DNA of 46,811 bases, from the NCBI GenBank assembly GCA_015064885.1, contig SVRJ01000014.1:1-46811 (forward strand), in the 5' to 3' direction. How positions within the stretch are numbered: the stretch's first letter is position 1; every line of letters begins with the position of its first letter. Shown in pieces: positions 15,662 through 24,037 of the stretch. Source of the stretch: Oscillospiraceae bacterium (GTDB taxonomy: Bacteria; Bacillota; Clostridia; Oscillospirales; CAG-272). The notes below the pieces were generated by a model. It had not been told where the DNA came from. It made no database searches and saw nothing but the letters and a program-made list of their open reading frames with translations. The position numbers and the translations under genes were made by a program.

Positions 15662-16162
15662 TTACTCCACACAGATCTCCACGTGGGAGCCGTCTTCGGA
15701 ATCCACCTCGATCAGCTTTCCGACAACACCGTTTGTTATGAGAGTCATTATCTGCGCCCAGTCTATAGTGACGCCTCCCATATTGATGCCCATATTCCCC
15801 ATCATATCAGGGTCGAACTTGAAGGCCTTGAGAAGGAGGACCGGGAGATTTACTCTGATGTGGTCTTTGTCGTCGTCTACTGTTATTTTAAGAACGAGGT
15901 CGTCTATTTTCGCTCTGCCATCTTCCTTTAAGTAGACTGTTTCGGGTGTCTTGTCCTTTTTTCCGGTGAGGAGAAAGTCTACCGTTGTACCGAGCATAGA
16001 CGCGAGTATAGGGAGGGCTGTTATATCGGGTGCGGAAATATCGTTCTCCCACTTACTTACCGCCTGTGGGGAGACACCGAGCTTTTCGGCAACCTCGTCC
16101 TGCTTGTATCCGCGTTCTTTTCTTAGAGACGCTATGCGTGCTCCGAGTGTATCGTTATCCAT
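15662..16162 (-). CDS. XRE-family transcriptional regulator with SHOCT-like C-terminal domain
   Basis: 166 residues. Residues 1-60 are a classic Cro/CI-type helix-turn-helix (GARIASLRKERGYKQDEVAE, then LGVSPQAVSKWENDISAPD). A short linker leads to a C-terminal domain of about 80 residues that recurs as the next gene. It has no membrane segment, so it is a cytoplasmic DNA-binding regulator; its signal is unknown. A promoter lies 33 bases upstream. The palindrome at 16268-16280 lies about 45 bases upstream of that promoter and could also be an operator. Confidence 0.87.
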   Translation of the reverse strand: MDNDTLGARIASLRKERGYKQDEVAEKLGVSPQAVSKWENDISAPDITALPILASMLGTTVDFLLTGKKDKTPETVYLKEDGRAKIDDLVLKITVDDDKDHIRVNLPVLLLKAFKFDPDMMGNMGINMGGVTIDWAQIMTLITNGVVGKLIEVDSEDGSHVEICVE

Positions 16163-16194
16163 AATGCTACCGTCCTTTCGAATTTGGTGCTTTA

Positions 16195-16223
16195 ATTATA
16201 CACCCGAGGCATACTTTTTTGAA
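16195..16223 (-). promoter_or_regulatory. Promoter for the XRE regulator operon
   Basis: Minus strand: TTCAAA, 17 bases, TATAAT. The -35 is weaker than at the neighbours, as expected for a regulated gene. Confidence 0.7.
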
Positions 16224-16258
16224 TAGGCTATAGGTTGTTTTACTAAACCGTTTGGCGA

Positions 16259-16280
16259 AAAATCACTCAACCGTCGGTTG
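16259..16280 (-). terminator. Hairpin after the flippase gene (terminator or operator)
   Basis: CAACCG-T-CGGTTG (16268-16280) is a perfect palindrome. On the minus strand it is followed by AGTGATTTTT, so it can end flippase transcription. A second hairpin, AAAAGC/GCTTTT, lies close to the flippase stop. Confidence 0.45.
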
Positions 16281-16312
16281 TTTTGCGTTTTGGTAAGCGA
16301 AAAGCGGAGCTT

Positions 16313-17608
16313 TTATCTTCCGACAAGGCTTTTTGCCATCTCAACAAGGTATTTCGGATTCAGAGACTGCAAGAATAGCGTGTTGCTTCCTCTTATAGGC
16401 TTTACGATGAAGCCGACGAGGAAGTTTGTAAAGAACTGTGTCAGCACGCACACAAAGGCTGCGCCTATTCCTCCGAAGGCGGGGATGACTATCATATTCA
16501 TCGAGAAATTGAATATCGCTCCCGTGAGGTTGATAAGCCAGAGGTACTTGTGCTTTCCTTCCGCAAGTATCCACACGTCGCGCACGCTTCCGAGGTAAGA
16601 GAAGGAGGTATACCAGACGACTATACGAAGCATATTTACCGATTCGGTATACGCCGAGCCGCAGACTATTCCTATTATTATCGGTGCGAGGAGGGTGATG
16701 GCGAGATTCTGGAGGAGAGAGAGGTAGAAGGTGAGCGAATAGAGGCGCTTCATATTCCGCTCGAAGTTGCCGTCGTTTTTCATCTTGCTCTCAAGTATCG
16801 ACGTGCGCGCCGAGTCTATTATCGCACCGAATATGAAGTTTGTCATGATAGCACACTGAAATGCACCCGTATAGAATCCTACCTCACTGTCGCCGCATCT
16901 TATCTTCATGATTATCTTGTCAGACTGAGCGATAAACGTGGTCATGAGGGCGGAGAGGACGTAGTACTTTCCTTTTTTGAAGAGGCGGCCTATAGTCCGC
17001 GCGGATACGCTGAGCTTCTGTGTTCCCTTTTTTCTGTATATAATGATCATGACTACACCGATAATGAGGTAGTCGAGTGCCTGAGCTACAGCAAAATAAT
17101 ATACGCTGAGGCCTGCTATAAGCAGAGATATTTTATATACGGAGACTATAACGTAGGCAAATAGCATGGTTATAGACGCGTACTTTGAGATCAGCTTGGC
17201 TTGAAAATAATACTGCAGGAGCTCCATGCTCTGCGTTATGAGGAGGCAGGAATAGAGGGTGCAGACTATTATAGTTTCGGTCTCACCCGCGTTTGCGACA
17301 GAGGTGAAGGCAAAGACACCGCCCACGCACATGATTCCCGAAAGGAATGCCATAAAGAGTGCGCTTCCGAGTGTTTTTCCCTCCTCGTCGGGGCGGTTGA
17401 GTATTTCGTGGACGAGGATGGCGTTGAGTCCCATCTGCATGACGGGGAGGAGAAATGCGGTAACCGATGCCGCGTAATTTATAAGCCCGTAGCCCGAGGG
17501 AGAAAGATACCTTGCGGATATCATTGTCACGACGAGGTGGAAGACAGCCTGGACGACCTTACAGCCGATTATCCAGGCGGCGTTTTTCATAACTTTATTT
17601 TCTTTCAT
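16313..17608 (-). CDS. Polysaccharide flippase (Wzx/MOP superfamily)
   Basis: 431 residues with about 12 hydrophobic helices throughout. The N-terminal KNAAWIIGCKVVQAVFHLVVTMISARYLSPSGYGLINYA segment (in part) is the usual start of oligosaccharide flippases, with the R-x-L-x-P-x-x-Y-G motif. It should move lipid-linked oligosaccharide across the membrane for a surface polymer; the LCP protein nearby attaches such polymers. No glycosyltransferases are adjacent, which is unusual for a Wzx gene. It is monocistronic with its own consensus promoter. Confidence 0.9.
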   Translation of the reverse strand: MKENKVMKNAAWIIGCKVVQAVFHLVVTMISARYLSPSGYGLINYAASVTAFLLPVMQMGLNAILVHEILNRPDEEGKTLGSALFMAFLSGIMCVGGVFAFTSVANAGETETIIVCTLYSCLLITQSMELLQYYFQAKLISKYASITMLFAYVIVSVYKISLLIAGLSVYYFAVAQALDYLIIGVVMIIIYRKKGTQKLSVSARTIGRLFKKGKYYVLSALMTTFIAQSDKIIMKIRCGDSEVGFYTGAFQCAIMTNFIFGAIIDSARTSILESKMKNDGNFERNMKRLYSLTFYLSLLQNLAITLLAPIIIGIVCGSAYTESVNMLRIVVWYTSFSYLGSVRDVWILAEGKHKYLWLINLTGAIFNFSMNMIVIPAFGGIGAAFVCVLTQFFTNFLVGFIVKPIRGSNTLFLQSLNPKYLVEMAKSLVGR

Positions 17609-17681
17609 TTTTTATCCTTAATATATATACAGGGCAGTGCCCGGGTGGTTTGCAGATCGAATGGTTTATGCAGATACTGTT

Positions 17682-17710
17682 ATTATACCACAAAAAAGCG
17701 ATGTTGTCAA
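17682..17710 (-). promoter_or_regulatory. Promoter for the flippase gene
   Basis: Minus strand: TTGACA, 17 bases ending TGG, TATAAT. A consensus promoter with extended -10. Confidence 0.9.
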
Positions 17711-17857
17711 CACCCCGACCCCTAAAAGGGGATTTTAAACGCGGGGTTTCACCCCGCGCCCCGATTTCATCACCGTGCGTTTTTGATCGCGGGGTGTCCC
17801 CACGATTAAAACACCCCGATAATAAAATCGGGGTGTGGGGTGTCCCCACGATTAAAT
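17711..17857. repeat. Dispersed palindromic intergenic repeat, copy R5 (longest)
   Basis: In order: CCCCTAAAAGGGG, TTTTAAACGCGGGG, CCCCGCGCCCCGAT, CGTGCGTTTTTGATCGCGGG, GTGTCCCCACGATTAAAACA, CCCCGATAATAAAATCGGGG, and a second GTGTCCCCACGATTAAA. It joins the modules of R3 and R4. The CACCCCGAT/ATCGGGGTG hairpin followed by TTTTAA on the minus strand may terminate mntP transcription. Confidence 0.75.
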
Positions 17858-17858
17858 T

Positions 17859-18425
17859 TTAGTTAAAAAAGGATTCCGCCAGTATCTTTATTCCTATCGC
17901 CACGAGAATAACTCCCCCCGCGACAGTCGCCTTCTTGTTGTACCTTTCACCGAATCTGTTTCCTATCACGACTCCGAGAAGCGCGATAAAGAAGGTGGTC
18001 ACACCTATTATAGTTATAGAGGAAACTATCCGAACACCGCTTACACCGAACGAGACTCCCACCGCAAGCGCGTCTATGCTCGTCGCTATCGCCATTCCGA
18101 AAAGCTGCTTCAATCTGAGCCCTTCACAGCCGCAGCTTTCACATTCTCCCTCTCCGCGTATTCCGTCGAAGAGCATCTTTCCTCCTATGTAGGAAAGAAG
18201 AATGAATGCCACCCAGGGTGAAAATGCGGATATATAGCCCTCGAAGGTCTTTCCGAGAGCCCAGCCTATGAGAGGCATAAGTGCCTGAAAGCCTCCGAAC
18301 ATCAACGCAATTATAAGTGCGTGTCTGTAGTTTATCTTTTTCATCGAAAGGCCGCGGCACACGGATGCGGCAAAGGCATCCATAGCAAGACCGACACCGG
18401 TCAGAAATATTTCAAATACGCCCAT
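17859..18425 (-). CDS. mntP: Manganese efflux pump MntP (YebN)
   Basis: 188 residues, the normal family length, with six hydrophobic helices. The conserved intramembrane motifs are present: GLAMDAFAASV with Asp16 near the start, and ATSIDALAVGVSFGV, the matching motif of the second half-repeat. The two halves are inverted repeats of the LysE-like fold. A short Cys-rich loop (GECESCGCEG) lies between the halves and could bind metal. MntP exports Mn2+. No yybP-ykoY riboswitch is possible in the short leader (under 50 bases). Confidence 0.94.
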   Translation of the reverse strand: MGVFEIFLTGVGLAMDAFAASVCRGLSMKKINYRHALIIALMFGGFQALMPLIGWALGKTFEGYISAFSPWVAFILLSYIGGKMLFDGIRGEGECESCGCEGLRLKQLFGMAIATSIDALAVGVSFGVSGVRIVSSITIIGVTTFFIALLGVVIGNRFGERYNKKATVAGGVILVAIGIKILAESFFN

Positions 18426-18472
18426 TTTGTTCTCCCTTTTGCTCCCTCGGGGGTGTTTTTTATATCCTTATA

Positions 18473-18501
18473 ATTATACCACAAAGAAACGGCTTTGTCA
18501 A
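18473..18501 (-). promoter_or_regulatory. Promoter for mntP
   Basis: Minus strand: TTGACA, 17 bases ending GTGG, TATAAT. A consensus promoter, divergent from the phage-module promoter; the two -35 boxes are 23 bases apart. Confidence 0.9.
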
Positions 18502-18524
18502 GCGTATTTTGGAACTGCGTGGTA

Positions 18525-18553
18525 CTGTGTCTCACGTCACTTTGTGGTATAAT
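18525..18553 (+). promoter_or_regulatory. Likely promoter of the phage head module
   Basis: CTTTGTGGTATAAT ends at 18553: a perfect TATAAT with extended -10 TGG. The -35 position (CTGTGT) is poor. The same CTTTGTGGTATAAT string occurs in the divergent mntP promoter. Confidence 0.55.
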
Positions 18554-18577
18554 ATACGCAGACGGGAGGTGAGGGAG

Positions 18578-18946
18578 ATGAATAACGACGAAAAATCGAG
18601 AGAGCTGCTCGAGGCACTCTCGGAATACGTGAGAAAGTGCAATGAGGAGAACGCGGCAAAGGATAAAAAGGAAAGGTCTGTTCTCCCTAACGTGTGCGGA
18701 TATTGCAGATACATGAATATAGGGAGAGACGAGCTGTTTTCTATTCTCGAGGGAGACAGAGTGACCGCTGACAGAATATCCACCGTGCTTGAGGACGCTC
18801 TTATAAATTCGGGCTCCTCCTCGGGCGATCATATGCACTGCATGAGGCTTATAGAGGCTCTGCGGGGAGAAGAAAATGAGGAGGAAGTGGACAACGGAAC
18901 CGGGCTTACCGTTATATTTCCCCACCCGGACGGTGAGGACACGTGA
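18578..18946 (+). CDS. Probable phage terminase small subunit
   Basis: 122 residues, counted from ATG at 18578, chosen because GGGAGGTGAGGGAG lies directly upstream; an open frame further upstream lacks a ribosome site and crosses the promoter. The protein is helical with an N-terminal acidic/basic helix, a CGYCRYM segment, and a short helical region around GRDELFSILEGDRVTADRIS that could be a DNA-binding unit. No strong sequence signature is visible; the call rests on size and on its 4-base overlap (GTGA) with the large terminase gene. Confidence 0.6.
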   Translation: MNNDEKSRELLEALSEYVRKCNEENAAKDKKERSVLPNVCGYCRYMNIGRDELFSILEGDRVTADRISTVLEDALINSGSSSGDHMHCMRLIEALRGEENEEEVDNGTGLTVIFPHPDGEDT

Positions 18947-20247
18947 GCGTTAAAGGCTCGGCACTGCCGCGCGAGGTGAAAATAGAGGGCGTACCGAACG
19001 AAAAGCAGGCGGAGTTCTTTTCCTCGAAGGCTCGCTTCACCGCCTACGGAGGGGCGAGAGGGGGCGGAAAGTCGTGGGCTCTGAGAAGAAAGCTCGTCAC
19101 CCTCTGTCTTAGGTATCCGGGGATACGCTGTCTTCTTCTCAGGCGGACGTACGCGGAGCTTAAGAGCAATCACCTTTACCCTATGCTCGAGGAATACGGG
19201 AGCCTTTTCAGCTACAGCGACAGCGAAAAGATAATGAGATTTGTCGGCGGCTCGTCCATATCTCTCGGCTACTGCGATGCCGAGCGTGACGTTCTCCGCT
19301 ATCAGGGACAGGAATACGACGTGATCGCTATAGACGAGGCAACGCAGCTGAGTGAGATGCAATTCTCGGTGCTTAAAGCTTGCTTGCGCGGAGTAAGGCC
19401 CTTCCCGAGGCGGATGTATCTCACCTGCAATCCGGGAGGAATAGGACACGCATGGGTGAAGAGGCTCTTTATCGACAGAAGCTACAGAGAGGGAGAAAAG
19501 CCCTCGGATCACTCGTTTATTCCGGCGCGCCTTTTCGACAACCCGATACTTACCGAGGCAGACCCCGAATACGTGGATTCTCTGCGCGCTCTCCCCGACA
19601 GACTCAGGCGTGCGTGGCTGTACGGAGAGTGGGACGTGTTCGAGGGTCAGTTCTTCCCCGAATTTTCGGAGAGCGTGCACGTGGTCGGCAGAGAAAGCGT
19701 TCCGCGCTCACTCACCTATTTTTCTTCTGCCGACTACGGACTCGATATGTTTGCTCTCCTTCTTCTCGGAGTGGACAGAGACGGAAACGTATGGTGTATA
19801 GACGAGCTTTGCCAAAGCGGACTCACACTCGGAGACGCGGGGCGCGCGGCATCACGATTTCTCTCACGCTTCCCGGTGAGGTATCTTACCGTCTCTCCCG
19901 ACCTTTATAACAGGCGGCAGGACAGCGGTCTCAGCGGAATAGAGATATTTGCCGCGGAGGGCTGTCCGCTTCCTCCCGTAACGCCTGCCGACAACAGAAG
20001 GGTCCAGGGCTGGCGCACCGTGCGCGAGTATCTGAGCGAAAATACTTCTCCCTTCCTTCGCATAAGCGAGGACTGCAAGGATCTCATCACCTCGCTCCCG
20101 TCTCTCACCTGCGACCCAATAAGAAACGAGGACGCATCCGACCACCCACACGAGATCACTCACTCGCCCGAGGCACTCAGGTACGCGCTGATGAGCCGCG
20201 CCCTCTACCGTGAGGAAAAGGAGAGAGACCTCTTTAAGGATTTTTAG
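18943..20247 (+). CDS. Phage terminase large subunit (TerL)
   Basis: 434 residues, GTG start overlapping the previous stop. The ATPase part has a Walker A GGARGGGKS (36-44), Walker B VIAIDEATQ (Asp131, Glu132) and coupling motif TCNPGG (161-166). The C-terminal RNase H-like nuclease shows SSADYGLD (Asp264) and VSPDLYN (Asp320). It would cut concatemeric DNA and drive it into the prohead through the portal. All catalytic residues that can be judged by eye are intact. Confidence 0.95.
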   Translation: MSVKGSALPREVKIEGVPNEKQAEFFSSKARFTAYGGARGGGKSWALRRKLVTLCLRYPGIRCLLLRRTYAELKSNHLYPMLEEYGSLFSYSDSEKIMRFVGGSSISLGYCDAERDVLRYQGQEYDVIAIDEATQLSEMQFSVLKACLRGVRPFPRRMYLTCNPGGIGHAWVKRLFIDRSYREGEKPSDHSFIPARLFDNPILTEADPEYVDSLRALPDRLRRAWLYGEWDVFEGQFFPEFSESVHVVGRESVPRSLTYFSSADYGLDMFALLLLGVDRDGNVWCIDELCQSGLTLGDAGRAASRFLSRFPVRYLTVSPDLYNRRQDSGLSGIEIFAAEGCPLPPVTPADNRRVQGWRTVREYLSENTSPFLRISEDCKDLITSLPSLTCDPIRNEDASDHPHEITHSPEALRYALMSRALYREEKERDLFKDF

Positions 20248-20284
20248 CCTTGGCGGATCGGGCGTAAGAAAAAAGTAAAAAAAC

Positions 20285-21994
20285 ATGCAGGCAAGAGCTT
20301 TGGCACAGAGAAAGAGTAAGGAGGAAAAAGATATCAAAAAAATAAACAGAATGAAAGGCAGATCGCGGGTAAGGTTTGAGCTCTCCTCGGCGGTCGGTCT
20401 TCGCAACGGAGGCTTCTATCAGGGGTGTGCCGAAAGGCTTGTAAACCTCAGGGTAAAAAACGGCGCGCTCTGCCTCCGTGACGGAATTATCAAGGGCTTT
20501 TCGCTTCCGGGAGAGATAATCTTTGCGCAGAGTGTTGTCTGCAACGGAAGTGCGATAGGCTTCGTCTCGGACGAAAACGAGATGTACGCCGTATACGAGG
20601 AGAGCACAAACGAGAGCCCGGGCGAGCCGGTATTCTACAGCGGAGTGCGCCCCGAGAGCTCGTTTGTCTTCTCTGTCGGAAACAGGATATATCTTTTCTC
20701 AAGCGGCAGCTTCTACGAGTTTGACGGAGTGGAATTTTCGGAGGCGTCCTTCGGAAGGCGAGTCCTTTATAAGGCTTCCCCGCGCGTAGAGAGAGACGAG
20801 CTTCTCTCATGCGTCAATATACTTTCGGGAAGCGCGGAGATATCCTTCTCGTTTTCCGAGGAGGTCTCCTCGGTGAGCTTTGGTGAGGAGATAACCTCTG
20901 TTTTAAGCGCAAAAGCGGGAGGAGAAAATATTACCGCAACGCTCGGCACAGGCGGACGCGAGGTCACCCTCAGCCGCAGTGTAAGAGCGGGAGAGACGCT
21001 CGTTCTTACAGTCGTGCCAAGGAGCGCGGAGGGTATTCTTGACGGCACGCCTTCGCTTATCGGGTGTGCGATGTCGGACACGGGAGAATGCATGCTCTAC
21101 AGCGGAGAGCATATATTCAGAGCCGAGGCGGACGGGGAGGGTCTGTTCCTCTCCTATCCAAAATTCGAATCGAGCAGAAACAGTATAAGAGCCTGCTTCT
21201 ACTGCTCGGGCAGACTCGCCGCCGCTATAGGAAATACGGTAGGACTTATAGAGGACGGACGCTTTACCGCTATAGATTCGGACGGAATATCGGGCAGCGA
21301 CTGCGTATGTACGGGAGGCGCGTATGCGTATCTGAATACCGGCTCTCATATAATTCAGCTCTCGTTTTCTCCCTCGGGCAGCTCCTACGACGTGAACTGC
21401 ACCACGCTTGACAACAGCTTTGCAAAGAGGGAGGCTCACGTGGGCGTGAGCATGGCGTATTCTCATTTTGACAGCAGCCTTTATTCTATCTGCCTCAGCT
21501 CGCCCTCGTCGGGTGCGCGTTCTCTCTTTTCTCTCGACACGCAGAACGGAGTGTGGACGGAAATAGAGGGGATAGACTCACCGAAATACTGCTTTGCCCT
21601 TGACAGAAGCGTTTGCGTCAGTGCGAAAAACAGAGTGTATTTTATAACCGAGGGGCGAGGAAGCGACAGGGATGCCGACTCGGTCTACCCGATAGAGGGA
21701 AGGATACTCACCTGCGCGAGCGACTTCTTTTCTCAGGCGGACAGAAAGAGAGTGCTTTCTGTCTCCGCGTCTCTCGGAGGGCTTTGCGAGAGCTTCACTC
21801 TCACGCTTATCGGTGATAACGGGCGTGAGGATCACTTCACGTACGAGAGCCCGTCCTACCCTGCGGAGACTACCGCGTTCCCGGTGTACAGAATGAATAT
21901 AGGAAGCTTCACCTTCGCAAAAATAGAAGCGAAAATAAAAGGATACGCGGGAGCGGCAGTTCACGACGTGTATATAGATCTTAAAGGCGCGTAA
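20285..21994 (+). CDS. Beta-rich phage structural protein (propeller-like)
   Basis: 569 residues. The start is uncertain: ATG 20285 has no good ribosome site, while AAGGAGG lies inside the frame about 25 bases before ATG 20351. From residue 35 on it is almost all beta-strand, opening with RNGGFYQGCAERLVNLR, then repeated strands of the form GNRIYLFSSGSFYEFDG, as in beta-propellers; many Ser and Cys. The end (RVLSVSASLGG...FTLTLIGDNGREDHF...FAKIEAKIKGYAG) looks like a beta-sandwich that closes propeller-type proteins of gut phages. P22-type phages carry a tail hub or stabilisation propeller, so a head-closure role is possible. Its place between TerL and portal is unusual. Confidence 0.6.
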   Translation: MQARALAQRKSKEEKDIKKINRMKGRSRVRFELSSAVGLRNGGFYQGCAERLVNLRVKNGALCLRDGIIKGFSLPGEIIFAQSVVCNGSAIGFVSDENEMYAVYEESTNESPGEPVFYSGVRPESSFVFSVGNRIYLFSSGSFYEFDGVEFSEASFGRRVLYKASPRVERDELLSCVNILSGSAEISFSFSEEVSSVSFGEEITSVLSAKAGGENITATLGTGGREVTLSRSVRAGETLVLTVVPRSAEGILDGTPSLIGCAMSDTGECMLYSGEHIFRAEADGEGLFLSYPKFESSRNSIRACFYCSGRLAAAIGNTVGLIEDGRFTAIDSDGISGSDCVCTGGAYAYLNTGSHIIQLSFSPSGSSYDVNCTTLDNSFAKREAHVGVSMAYSHFDSSLYSICLSSPSSGARSLFSLDTQNGVWTEIEGIDSPKYCFALDRSVCVSAKNRVYFITEGRGSDRDADSVYPIEGRILTCASDFFSQADRKRVLSVSASLGGLCESFTLTLIGDNGREDHFTYESPSYPAETTAFPVYRMNIGSFTFAKIEAKIKGYAGAAVHDVYIDLKGA

Positions 21995-22035
21995 GAGAGC
22001 TGCCACTTAAAAAAGCAGAAAGGAAAGATACGAAA

Positions 22036-23532
22036 ATGAACGAAAAGGAAAAAAGACTGCTCGCGCAGATCCAGAATTTCAAGGAGAATGCCCTCGCAAG
22101 AGGAGACTCCTTCAGGTACGAATGCGAAAGGTACGAAAAATATTATCTCGGTGAGCAGTGGCAGGGCGAGGAAAACCGAGGAGAGAAGCCTGTATTCAAT
22201 ATAATAAAGCGCATATGCGACTACGTGATCTCTACCCTCTCGGGAAAGGAGTTCTCTATATCTTATTCTCTTGAGGGCGCTCCGATAAGTATACAGAAAA
22301 ACGAGAGCTTTATCCGCGCCCTTTCGGTGCTCGGAAAGCACGTATCGTATAAAAATGACAGCGAGACTCTCGGTAAGCTCGTCTTCTCTCTTGCGAGAGA
22401 TGCCGTGATATACGGAACGGGTATTCTCTACACCCACTGGGACAGCTCGGTAATATCGGGAGGCGGATATATGGGCGAGCCTGTCACCGACGTGATAGAG
22501 CCGTACAGAGTTTTTCCCGGAGACGTGTGCGAGCCGTCGGTAGAGAGGCAGACCTGCTTTCTCATCAAGGGAAGAAGCACGGTGAGTGCGCTCTCAAAAG
22601 AGGCGGCACTTCACGGCAGGGATATAAAAAAGAAGCTCTCTGACGCAAACGGCGGAGAGGAGAGCATAGACCTGTATATCATGCTCTGCAAGGAAAACGG
22701 AAGCGTGAGATTTATAAAGGAATCGTGCGGCATACTCATCTCGGAAGGAGACACAGGGCTTTCACGCTTCCCTATCGCCGTATTCACACCCACGCCGAAA
22801 AGGAATTCCTTCTTCGGAGTATCCTACGTAAAGGGGATCATACCGAATCAGAGATATATAAATACCTCCTACTCTATGCTGATGAAGCATATGCAGGATA
22901 CCGCCTTCTCAAAGGTCATCTACGATAAGAGCCGTATTCCCGAGTGGACGGGAGAGCCGGGCGTGGCTATCGGAGCGCACGGAGGAGGAAATCTCTCGGA
23001 TTGCGTTTCGGTGGTAGGCTGCGGAAGGCTCGAGGACGGATACGTAGAGCTTACGAAGGATATAGCCGAGCGCACGAAGGAGCTTTACGGTGCGACGGAG
23101 ACCGCCCTCGGTAACGTCGAGCCTACGAATACGAGTGCCATCATGGCGGTAAAGGAGGCGGCGGAGGGTCAGCTGAGAGGGTGCGTTATCCTTCTCGTCT
23201 CTGCGCTTGAGGCTCAGGCGGAAATATGGGCGGACGTTATATGCACCTACTTCGGTGACGGAAGGGGCGCACCCGTTTCCTCTGCGAGTGAGGAGAACGC
23301 AAGGCTCTCGCTTCTTAAAGAATACCTCCCGAGATGCAGAGTCACGGTGAATGACAGAAGCAAGTTCGGTTCGACGGTTGCTCTTTCCGTACTCGACAAG
23401 CTTCTTGAGCACGGGGCAATATCTCCCTCCGAATATATAAAGAGACTCCCCGACGGAATAATCTCGGATAAGGCTTCTCTTATAGAAAACGCAAGCGCAC
23501 TCGAAAAGAAAAATGAAAACGGAAAGGAATAA
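22036..23532 (+). CDS. Phage portal protein (P22-like)
   Basis: 498 residues, ribosome site AAAGGA. The N-terminus is helical (FRYECERYEKYYLGEQW, FNIIKRICDYVISTLSGKE), followed by a wing domain, the EPYRVFPGD segment, the conserved GVSYVKGIIPNQRYINTSYS helix, and the long C-terminal helices (NTSAIMAVKEAAEGQLRGC) found in portals. It forms the dodecameric ring at one vertex through which DNA is packaged. Length is normal for the family and there is no break. Confidence 0.88.
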   Translation: MNEKEKRLLAQIQNFKENALARGDSFRYECERYEKYYLGEQWQGEENRGEKPVFNIIKRICDYVISTLSGKEFSISYSLEGAPISIQKNESFIRALSVLGKHVSYKNDSETLGKLVFSLARDAVIYGTGILYTHWDSSVISGGGYMGEPVTDVIEPYRVFPGDVCEPSVERQTCFLIKGRSTVSALSKEAALHGRDIKKKLSDANGGEESIDLYIMLCKENGSVRFIKESCGILISEGDTGLSRFPIAVFTPTPKRNSFFGVSYVKGIIPNQRYINTSYSMLMKHMQDTAFSKVIYDKSRIPEWTGEPGVAIGAHGGGNLSDCVSVVGCGRLEDGYVELTKDIAERTKELYGATETALGNVEPTNTSAIMAVKEAAEGQLRGCVILLVSALEAQAEIWADVICTYFGDGRGAPVSSASEENARLSLLKEYLPRCRVTVNDRSKFGSTVALSVLDKLLEHGAISPSEYIKRLPDGIISDKASLIENASALEKKNENGKE

Positions 23533-23537
23533 ACTAT

Positions 23538-24002
23538 ATGGAAAACGAAAAAGCAACCGAAATATACGTTTCCACCGAGGAAAGCTCCGAAAACGGAACC
23601 GAAACGCTCTCCTCTCCCCTTCCCTACGAGGAGATGCGCGGAGAGATAGAAGCACTTAAGGAGACGGTCAGAGGTATCCACCGCGGGCAAAGCACGGCAT
23701 CCGAGCTTCGCACTCTTGTAAGTCTTATTCCGAATGCCGATCTTTCTCTTCTCGATGAGGAGGCGTTCTCGGCTATAGAGAGGGGCGAGAGCCTCGTCTG
23801 TTCTTATCTTCTTTCGGAGAGAAGGAGAAACGCAGCGGACGAGCAGAACAGAAAAAACGCCCTCTCCTCAGCGGGTGAGGCGAGAGGCGGCGGTGACGGT
23901 CTCTATTCTCTCGAGGAGATAAAAAATATGGACAGAAGAGCTGTCCGACGCAATTTTGACAAGGTAATGAAGTCGCTCGAAAAGGCAAAAGGCGGCTTCT
24001 GA
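23538..24002 (+). CDS. Probable phage scaffolding protein
   Basis: 154 residues starting 5 bases after the portal stop. Highly charged: an acidic, Ser/Thr-rich N-terminus, a helical middle (YEEMRGEIEALKETVRGIHR) and a basic C-terminal helix ending SLEEIKNMDRRAVRRNFDKV, with MKSLEKAKGGF. This end resembles scaffold proteins encoded just before coat proteins, which use a basic helix to bind the coat. The call depends mainly on position and this C-terminal pattern. Confidence 0.72.
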   Translation: MENEKATEIYVSTEESSENGTETLSSPLPYEEMRGEIEALKETVRGIHRGQSTASELRTLVSLIPNADLSLLDEEAFSAIERGESLVCSYLLSERRRNAADEQNRKNALSSAGEARGGGDGLYSLEEIKNMDRRAVRRNFDKVMKSLEKAKGGF

Positions 24003-24037
24003 TCCCCATATAAACAAAAAAGAAAGGAATAAAAACT

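Noticed and set aside
18829-19680. Long open antisense frame over the terminase genes (and similar ones at 6444-7508 plus, 11782-12612 plus)
   Set aside because: They oppose genes with clear catalytic motifs, lack ribosome sites and read as low-complexity Arg/Ser/Tyr-rich shadows.
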